DNA of 64,000 nt, taken from the NCBI GenBank assembly GCA_002402465.1, contig DHFW01000009.1:47665-111664 (forward strand), in the 5' to 3' direction. This document shows positions 58,301 to 64,000 of this stretch, piece after piece. The first letter of the stretch is position 1. Each line of letters begins with the position of its first letter. Made by a program: the position numbers and the translations under genes. This DNA is from Bacteroidales bacterium UBA4814 (GTDB lineage: Bacteria; Bacteroidota; Bacteroidia; Bacteroidales; UBA7960). The notes beneath the pieces are model-generated. The model made no database searches and was not told the origin of the DNA. It saw only the letters and a list, made by a program, of their open reading frames with translations.

Positions 58301-59836
58301 ATGCAAAGCCCGAAAGATTTACAGCAGTTAGAGGAAAAAGGAATCAGCCCTGAAGAGTTTCAATTGCAACTCAATCGGTTTAAAAAAGGCTTTCCGTCAG
58401 TGAGGCTGCATCGGCCAGCCACCCCGGGCGATGGCATCATTTGCTTTGAAAGGCCAGAAGCCGAGAAGCTGGCTGGCTTTTTTGCTCAATCCGCTTCCAC
58501 GAAAAAGGTGCTTAAATTTGTGCCGGCCAGCGGTGTCGCCACCCGCATGTTTAAGGATCTTTTTAGCTGGCGCGAAAAGCTGAAGAGCGGCGTGCTGCCC
58601 GAAGAATTGATGGAACAGGATAAAACGGCAAAACAGTTTTTTTCAGAGCTTAAGGCCTTTGCCTTCTGGGATGAGCTTTCGCTGGTTATGCACCGCGATT
58701 GCGTGGATGCCGATCACATGCTGGCCGAGGGTCATTTCCTGACCCTGCTCGATTATATTCTTTTTGAATATGGCCTCGACTATGCCGCATTGCCAAAAGG
58801 CTTGTTGCTTTTTCACCGCTACCGGCACATTTCGCGTACTCCTGTGGAGGAGCATATGGTTGAAGGCGCCGATCATGCCCGCAATGCAAACGGCGAAGTA
58901 CATATTCACTTTACCGTTTCGACCGAGCACCGCGGCAAGTTCGAAAACCTGGTAGCACAAAAGGCGCCAAAGTATGAAAAAGAATTAGGGGTAAAATATC
59001 AAATCTCGTTCTCTGTTCAAAAACCCTCTACCGATACCGTAGCGGTTGACCTGAACAACGAAGCTTTCCGCGAAAGCGATGGAAGCCTGCTGTTTAGGCC
59101 TGCCGGGCACGGCGCACTGATCGAAAACCTGAACGACCTTGATGCCGACCTGGTATTTATTAAAAATATTGACAATGTAGTGCCCGATCACCACAAAGCT
59201 GAAACCTATCTTTATAAAAAGGTGCTGGGTGGATTGCTGCTGCAATTGCAGGAACAGGTGTTCGAATGGCTCCGGCTACTCGAAATCGGAAACTTTGATG
59301 ATGAAACCTGCAGCCGGGTGTTCGACTTTGCAGTAAAACAACTCAACCTCGATCCCGATTCCGTGAAGGGAAACAGCGATGAATGCAAAAAACAGCTTTT
59401 TGCCTTTCTGAACCGGCCAATAAGGGTTTGTGGCATGGTTAAAAACCAGGGAGAGCCCGGGGGTGGGCCATTCTGGATTACAGACCCAAAAACCGGACGC
59501 AACTCTCTTCAGATTGTAGAATCATCGCAAATCGACCTGAAAAATCCTGCACAGGAGACCATTTTCAGGGCTTCTACTCACTTTAACCCGGTGGATCTGG
59601 TTTGTGCGATAAAGGATTATAAGGGACGAAAATTCAACCTGCCCGACTACGTGGATTCCGAAACCGGCTTTATTAGCCAGAAATCGAAGGATGGTAGGGA
59701 TCTGAAGGCGCTTGAACTGCCGGGCCTCTGGAATGGAGCTATGGCCGATTGGATTACCCTGTTTGTAGAGGTACCACTTATTACTTTCAACCCGGTGAAA
59801 ACCGTAAATGACCTCCTACGGCCAGAGCACCGCTAA
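58301..59836 (+). CDS. DUF4301 family protein
   Basis: A 511-residue cytoplasmic protein conserved in Bacteroidota. It has VPASGVATRMFKDLFSW near residue 75, which resembles the nucleotide loop of sugar-nucleotidyltransferase folds (GxxxRM), and later PAGHGALIENLNDLDADLVFIKNIDNVV, which is typical of UDP-sugar pyrophosphorylase-like proteins (PxGHGG/A and the KNIDN motif). A nucleotidyltransferase function is therefore inferred, substrate unknown. The 3' end overlaps the convergent TlpA-like gene by 4 nt. Confidence 0.82.
   Translation: MQSPKDLQQLEEKGISPEEFQLQLNRFKKGFPSVRLHRPATPGDGIICFERPEAEKLAGFFAQSASTKKVLKFVPASGVATRMFKDLFSWREKLKSGVLPEELMEQDKTAKQFFSELKAFAFWDELSLVMHRDCVDADHMLAEGHFLTLLDYILFEYGLDYAALPKGLLLFHRYRHISRTPVEEHMVEGADHARNANGEVHIHFTVSTEHRGKFENLVAQKAPKYEKELGVKYQISFSVQKPSTDTVAVDLNNEAFRESDGSLLFRPAGHGALIENLNDLDADLVFIKNIDNVVPDHHKAETYLYKKVLGGLLLQLQEQVFEWLRLLEIGNFDDETCSRVFDFAVKQLNLDPDSVKGNSDECKKQLFAFLNRPIRVCGMVKNQGEPGGGPFWITDPKTGRNSLQIVESSQIDLKNPAQETIFRASTHFNPVDLVCAIKDYKGRKFNLPDYVDSETGFISQKSKDGRDLKALELPGLWNGAMADWITLFVEVPLITFNPVKTVNDLLRPEHR
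59065..59077 (+). repeat. recurrent 13-mer, copy 5
   Basis: TTTCCGCGAAAGC in the DUF4301 gene, within Ala-Phe-Arg-Glu-Ser. A related 11-mer TTTCGCGGAAA occurs at about 59970. Confidence 0.7.
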
Positions 59837-61257
59837 TGGTTGCTGCTTGCCTCGCGCTGCAACTCGTGACGAATGATTTCCTCCACCTGTTCGGCGGTGA
59901 TTCGCTTCGCAATGATTTTCTTGTCGCTGTCGAGTAAAAATATCATGGGCGTTGCGTATAAGTCGTATTTTTCGCGGAAACCTGAACGATTGGCCGGATC
60001 GTTTACGTTGATCCAACTATTGAGGTGATAGTTTTCCACAGCCTTAAGCCAGTCCTCCGTTTCAGGCTCAGTATTTACGGCAAACACTTCCACGCCTTCA
60101 GGCTTAAGCTTTTCCGAGAGGGTGCGCAACTCTGGGGTAACGCGCTTGCAGTGGCTGCAATCCGAATCCCAGAAGTAAAGAATGGTATAGCGTGCATTTA
60201 CCTCGTGCAGCCTAAGCCTGCTCTGGTCGGGTTTAAACATATTGATGTCGGGTGCAACCTTGCCGAGGAGCAGGGGCTTAAGCTTCATGGCACGCTCGCT
60301 GATGCGCTTCAGGTTTTCGGGTTCAACCCAGTGTGCCTCCCCGCTCATGTAATAGCGTTCGATCATATGCACAAAAACGGCATCGTGCCCCATGATCTGA
60401 GAGCGCTCAAAATGATTGGTGATAAACCATATGGTGTATTTAAACACCTCGTCGTTGGCGCGCGATTTGTCCACAATGCGGTCGGCTTCGGCAATGACGC
60501 TGTCGGGCAGCTGTACCACCACATTAGAGAAATAAGTTCTTAGTTTATTATGGAAAACCGGGGTGCGCAGCAGGCGGTCGTCTGAAAAGTCAATATTTTC
60601 CCAGTATTTTGTTTTGTAAATCTGGTAAAGGGCAGCCTGGTCGGGGGTCCCATCTTCTTTAAGCGGGGCATCAGGCATTTCGGGATCTTGCTGGGCAAGC
60701 AACACCCAGCTAAACAGGCCGTTTGGGAAACGGCGAATGTAATCCTTTTGCTTTTCCTTAACGGAAGCATCAATGGTTTCCATTTGAGATGTCAACTCCT
60801 GGCGGCGGGAGTCAACCAGCCCCTCGAGTTCCAACTCACCGCGAATGGAGTTTATTGATTCACTTTTTTCGCGGATAAAGCGCAGGTATTCGTAAAAAGC
60901 CTGGTTGTCGGGCGAATTTTCAAAACGGGTCTGTTCAATAAACTCATCCATGCGCGTAGAAATACTGAAGTGCTGGTTTTGATCCACGATCACTTCGAAA
61001 AACTTCTGTCCGGGCACCACTACCAGGTACATGCCGGGGTCAAGGCGCTCTTCTTTTTCGAAAACATAGACTCCGGGCTGCTCCATACGGGCGGTATCCT
61101 GAAGGTATTGCCGGTCGCCAAAATGATAGGCCAGCAATACATCGCCCTCGGTAAGTCCTTCAACCTTCACGGAAATACGGTAACCTTTGTCGGCCATGGC
61201 ACAACTCATGGTATAGGCAACAAGTGCAAACTGGAGGAATATTCTTTTAAAAGTCAT
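59833..61257 (-). CDS. exported thioredoxin-fold (TlpA-like) protein with DUF5106
   Basis: A 474-residue periplasmic protein. The ATG at 61257 begins a signal peptide (TFKRIFLQFALVAYTMSCAMA); a TTG six codons upstream is less likely. Residues about 25-130 are a DUF4369-like beta domain, the middle is helical (DUF5106), and the C-terminus (from about 340) is a TlpA/AhpC-type thioredoxin fold with the redox motif DSDCSHCKR and the cis-Pro loop ATPMIFLLD. Probable role: thiol-disulfide exchange in the envelope. No partner DsbD/CcdA gene is adjacent. Confidence 0.87.
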   Translation of the reverse strand: MTFKRIFLQFALVAYTMSCAMADKGYRISVKVEGLTEGDVLLAYHFGDRQYLQDTARMEQPGVYVFEKEERLDPGMYLVVVPGQKFFEVIVDQNQHFSISTRMDEFIEQTRFENSPDNQAFYEYLRFIREKSESINSIRGELELEGLVDSRRQELTSQMETIDASVKEKQKDYIRRFPNGLFSWVLLAQQDPEMPDAPLKEDGTPDQAALYQIYKTKYWENIDFSDDRLLRTPVFHNKLRTYFSNVVVQLPDSVIAEADRIVDKSRANDEVFKYTIWFITNHFERSQIMGHDAVFVHMIERYYMSGEAHWVEPENLKRISERAMKLKPLLLGKVAPDINMFKPDQSRLRLHEVNARYTILYFWDSDCSHCKRVTPELRTLSEKLKPEGVEVFAVNTEPETEDWLKAVENYHLNSWINVNDPANRSGFREKYDLYATPMIFLLDSDKKIIAKRITAEQVEEIIRHELQREASSNH

Positions 61258-61329
61258 TTGTCGGATTTTTTTCAATTAATGGAGTTTACGCAATTGTAAC
61301 AGCAAAGTAACAAAAAACGTGCAGTTTTG

Positions 61330-61884
61330 TTAGTAAAGCCAGTCATCGCCTTCTTCTGGAAACAAGTCGGGGTTAATCTGATCACTATAGAGCAATCGAT
61401 GGACGGCCCCCAGTGCTTGCAGCACCAGCGGCCCCCAGTGGCCAGCAAACAGCGACCTTATTTGCGCCACGGCATTCTGCCTCGATTCCAGGAGGTTTTT
61501 CTGGTAAAGCATTACAAAATCTTTCATGTCCTGGTAAATGTCGGCCAGATTTTCGGCCAAACTGGCTTCTTGTGTGTCGTAGTTATGGTCGTGTATGTAA
61601 TACCGCTCTTCGGGGCCCAACTTATGGCGCAAGGTTTTGAAAATATCTTCCCATTGTTCTTCGGTAACGAACCTTTCGGCGAAAGCCTCCTCGCTTACCT
61701 CGGCCATGGGGAGAAGGCTGCCTTTGAGGTAGAGCAGGGGGGCCAGCCGGTGAAAGTAGGTGAGAATGTCTGAGGCTTCTTGTTTCTCAGCAGTTTCAAA
61801 AAACAGGCAATACTCATTGGCCACCGTGAGCATCTCTATCACTGCCCTCGACCGGGTCAGGTCGTCCTGGTCAAATTCTTCCAT
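61330..61884 (-). CDS. DUF5063 family protein
   Basis: A 184-residue, acidic, mostly helical cytoplasmic protein. Typical segments: VIEMLTVANEYCLFFETAE and LAENLADIYQDMKDFVMLYQKNLLESRQNAV. The family is found across Bacteroidota with no assigned function. It is upstream of the TlpA-like gene with a 72-bp gap and could share its transcript. The start at 61884 is the only reasonable ATG. Confidence 0.83.
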   Translation of the reverse strand: MEEFDQDDLTRSRAVIEMLTVANEYCLFFETAEKQEASDILTYFHRLAPLLYLKGSLLPMAEVSEEAFAERFVTEEQWEDIFKTLRHKLGPEERYYIHDHNYDTQEASLAENLADIYQDMKDFVMLYQKNLLESRQNAVAQIRSLFAGHWGPLVLQALGAVHRLLYSDQINPDLFPEEGDDWLY

Positions 61885-62105
61885 ACATATTTCGTTTAGT
61901 GGTTTTCCCAGTGCAAAAATACACTCACCTGTATTTTGTTATGCAAAGGAAATTAAGTTTTTTGAGAATTTTTTCCGGAAAAACGCAAGGTTTTCATAAA
62001 AAACCTTAATTAGAAACATTTATTATTTACTGGGGAAAGGGTCTGATTGGCAATATCCTGTGAATGAATATTTGTTAATTATTCACAATAAATCACTCAT
62101 TTTCA

Positions 62106-62134
62106 ATTGTTTTAAATTGATTGGCGTACTTTTG
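62106..62134 (+). promoter_or_regulatory. promoter of the nitronate monooxygenase-like gene
   Basis: ATTG (62106-62109), a 17-nt spacer and -7 TACTTTTG (62127-62134), 36 nt before the ATG. The rest of 61885-62105 is A+T-rich with no feature that I can name. Confidence 0.55.
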
Positions 62135-62169
62135 CACTGGGTTAAACAAATATTTAAACAAGAGTATCA

Positions 62170-63252
62170 ATGAGAGAATTTAAAATTGGGGGATTAACCA
62201 TTCCTATTCCTGTAATTCAGGGGGGTATGGGGGTTGGTATCTCCATGTCGCGGCTTGCCGTTGCCGTAGCCAACCAGGGTGGGGTTGGAGTTATTTCAGC
62301 TGCCGGTCTGGGCCTGGTGCATCGCAATACGGCACTTGATTTTCTGGAAGCCAACATTGAAGGGTTAAAGAAAGAAATCAGGCTGGCCAGGGAAAAAACC
62401 AAAGGGGTAATTGGAGTAAACATTATGGTGGCCATGTCAAATTTTGCCGACCTGGTTAGCACCGCCATTTCCGAAAAAGTCGATATCATTTTTTCTGGTG
62501 CAGGCTTACCTTTTCAACTTCCTGCATTTTTGCAACCGGACAGCATTACCAAGCTGGTGCCAATTGTATCATCAGGTAGGGCAGCCAAATTAATCTGCGA
62601 AAAATGGATGGCTCAGCACGATTACCTTCCTGACGCCATCGTGGTGGAAGGGCCCAAGGCAGGCGGGCATTTAGGATTTAAAAAAGAGCACATTGAGGAT
62701 GCGCAGCATTCGCTCGAGGAGCTTATTCCTGAAGTTGTTAAAGAGGTTTCGTACTTTGAAGAGAAATACCACAAAGAGATACCTGTAATTGCAGCCGGGG
62801 GAATTTATTCGGGTACAGACATTTTTAACATTATGCAAAGAGGAGCTAAAGCAGTGCAAATGGGCACCCGATTTGTTACCACCGAAGAATGCGATGCCTC
62901 CACGGGTTTTAAGCAAGCCTATATCGGTGCATCGGAAAGTGATATACAGATTATTCAAAGTCCGGTTGGCATGCCTGGCCGGGCGGTCAGCAATCCTTTC
63001 ATAGATAAGGTCAGGGCCGGGCTAAAACGACCCATAAAGTGTCCTTTTCATTGCATTAAAACCTGCGATGTTTCAAGCAGTCCTTATTGTATCATAAGCG
63101 CTTTATTCAATGCTTACAAAGGCAATATGAAAAGCGGGTATGCTTTTGCAGGAACCAATGCCTTTCTGGCGACTAAGATTACTACTGTAAAGGAAATTTT
63201 TAATGAGCTTGCGACCGACTTTCAGGCGGCATTAAAAAAGGCCGGAGAGTAG
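62170..63252 (+). CDS. nitronate monooxygenase-family flavoprotein
   Basis: A 360-residue FMN-dependent TIM-barrel of the NMO / 2-nitropropane dioxygenase / FabK group. Landmarks are VIQGGMGVGISMSRLA, GVIGVNIMVAMS, VEGPKAGGHLG (the substrate/FMN loop with the conserved His), AAGGIYSG and AVQMGTRFVTTEEC. It may detoxify nitronates such as propionate 3-nitronate, or act as an enoyl-ACP reductase; the sequence alone does not decide. The C-terminal CPFHCIKTCD segment with several Cys is typical of the anaerobe branch of the family. Confidence 0.85.
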   Translation: MREFKIGGLTIPIPVIQGGMGVGISMSRLAVAVANQGGVGVISAAGLGLVHRNTALDFLEANIEGLKKEIRLAREKTKGVIGVNIMVAMSNFADLVSTAISEKVDIIFSGAGLPFQLPAFLQPDSITKLVPIVSSGRAAKLICEKWMAQHDYLPDAIVVEGPKAGGHLGFKKEHIEDAQHSLEELIPEVVKEVSYFEEKYHKEIPVIAAGGIYSGTDIFNIMQRGAKAVQMGTRFVTTEECDASTGFKQAYIGASESDIQIIQSPVGMPGRAVSNPFIDKVRAGLKRPIKCPFHCIKTCDVSSSPYCIISALFNAYKGNMKSGYAFAGTNAFLATKITTVKEIFNELATDFQAALKKAGE

Positions 63253-63291
63253 CCCTGCCTCTTTTCTTATTTCTCTCTAGCAAAATACCGT

Positions 63292-63784
63292 TTATAGCAA
63301 GGCCAGCAGCAACATGACAATGTAGGCCGACACGTTGAATGATTTTGGTGTTTTGAAAAATTCTTTCTTCAGCGGAATACCCTTGGGGTTATCATCTCCT
63401 TCGTCACTGGTAAGGCTTACCATAAGTATTGTAACAATGGTAAGGGTGAAAGTATAAAACATCTGGTCGGGGAAGGGCATTTCGATGGGAAGGAAATACT
63501 TAGCCACAATGATCAACGTCAGGGCTGACATCCATTCGTAGGAAGCTATGGCCAAACCGATGGCAAAACCGGATACCGACCTGCCGATAAACTGTTCGGC
63601 CGAAATATTGGCGGCGATCAGCGAGGCGCCAATGGCCACCACGGCAGGCTTTCTCCTGCAAGGAAATAATCCTCGGCGGTTTTTTTATGCCCTTTTTTGG
63701 TGCGCGAAACCCAAAGACCTACCGAAAGGATAAGCACTCCGTAAGCGGAAAAACAAAGTAATCAAGCGTATGAAAGGTGTTCAT
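63292..63784 (-). pseudogene. decayed sodium:solute symporter (SSS/SglT-like)
   Basis: The minus strand shows pieces of a sodium/sugar symporter in shifted frames. Reading from the ATG at 63784: MNTFHTLDYFVF, then after a 1-nt loss in a T-run, AYGVLILSVGLWVSRTKK...AEDYFLAGESLPWW; then after a second 1-nt loss, AIGASLIAANISAEQFIG and GFAIGLAIASYEWM. That is the N-terminal three helices. It then jumps to TFTLTIVTILMVSL and NVSAYIVMLLLALL, the C-terminal end, so some 400 residues are missing. The frame ends at a TAA where Tyr is expected. The internal deletion shows it is not a sequencing artefact alone. Confidence 0.75.
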
Positions 63785-63917
63785 TGCCGAAAAATTTTGT
63801 TTTATTTACGAAAGGGGCGGCTGGCAAGGGTCTGCGCTAAATCCAGCGGCGAATTTACAACAATAATATTATGAGGTTCTGGAATCTTTAAAAAAATAAG
63901 AACCATTAAAAGTTTTT

Positions 63918-63948
63918 GTTGCTGGTATAAAAGATTTTTTTACTTTTG
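63918..63948 (+). promoter_or_regulatory. promoter of the tRNA-Leu gene
   Basis: -7 TACTTTTG (63941-63948), with GTTG (63918-63921) 19 nt upstream and a TTTG at 63915-63918. It lies 11 nt before the mature 5' end. Confidence 0.6.
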
Positions 63949-63959
63949 CCAAACCTTTT

Positions 63960-64000
63960 GCCCAGGTGGTGAAACTGGTAGACACGCTACTTTGAGGGGG
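63960..64000 (+). tRNA. tRNA-Leu (GAG), 5' half, cut by the window edge
   Basis: The acceptor strand GCCCAGG (63960-63966), TG, D-arm with GTGAAACTGGTAGACAC, then the anticodon stem 5' strand CTACT (63987-63991) and loop TTGAGGG. The anticodon GAG is at 63994-63996. Leu tRNAs have a long variable arm, which is expected beyond the window. The class is clear from the D-arm and anticodon. Confidence 0.88.

Overview
The window reads as a chromosomal segment of a Bacteroidota bacterium, most likely in the Bacteroidales/Marinilabiliales part of the phylum. The grounds are: promoters of the TTTG (-33) / TAnnTTTG (-7) type; few Shine-Dalgarno sequences and several TTG/GTG starts; secreted proteins ending in a type IX secretion (PorSS) sorting domain; SPASM radical-SAM and TonB-plug proteins; and family pairs typical of the phylum (DUF6452-DUF6048, DUF4831, DUF4301, DUF5063, serC-serA-DUF1015). 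The content is mostly housekeeping. I saw no IS element, prophage or CRISPR array.

Layout. 1-5.1 kb: 3' part of proline dehydrogenase, then a minus-strand operon pcm - spermidine-synthase-like membrane protein - TrmH/SpoU methyltransferase. 5.5-10 kb: an envelope protein with a TonB plug but no barrel, a LuxC-type acyl-CoA reductase and an exported unknown. 10.2-13.7 kb: serC-serA-DUF1015 (serine synthesis). 14-20.8 kb: ribosomal protein L31B, a GlmU-like protein, Lon and ribosomal protein S1. 20.9-26.3 kb: a TPR protein, then a minus-strand pair of a DUF1338 (2-oxoadipate dioxygenase family) protein and a large FAD/Fe-S 2-hydroxyacid dehydrogenase of YdiJ type. 26.4-33.7 kb: an outer-membrane barrel, a LolD-like ATPase, ligA, a universal stress protein, an HD hydrolase and DUF6452/DUF6048. 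33.8-37.6 kb: a TonB-dependent receptor under a cobalamin riboswitch, and a polytopic membrane protein. 37.7-39.8 kb: a three-gene cassette of an ArsM-like methyltransferase, a 35-residue Cys-containing peptide and a radical SAM/SPASM enzyme. 39.9-46.8 kb: DUF456, PspC, two T9SS cargo proteins and XerD. 46.9-55.1 kb: Yip1, an M23 peptidase, kdsA-cupin-yciO, a flavodoxin/ferredoxin reductase-like protein, rlmN and a large exported unknown. 55.2-64 kb: a DoxX-like protein, a nitrilase-family remnant, SDR-DUF4831, DUF4301, a TlpA-like protein, DUF5063, a nitronate monooxygenase-like protein, a decayed sodium:solute symporter and the 5' half of tRNA-Leu(GAG).

Most notable. (1) The methyltransferase - Cys peptide - SPASM cassette has the layout of a small RiPP system, and I do not recognise it as a named one. 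(2) The DUF1338 + YdiJ-like pair suggests a 2-oxoadipate to D-2-hydroxyglutarate to 2-oxoglutarate route. (3) A 13-mer, TTTCCGCGAAAGC, occurs five times exactly in different contexts, which points to a genome-wide signature word. (4) Two pseudogenes near 55.8 and 63.3 kb show ongoing gene loss.
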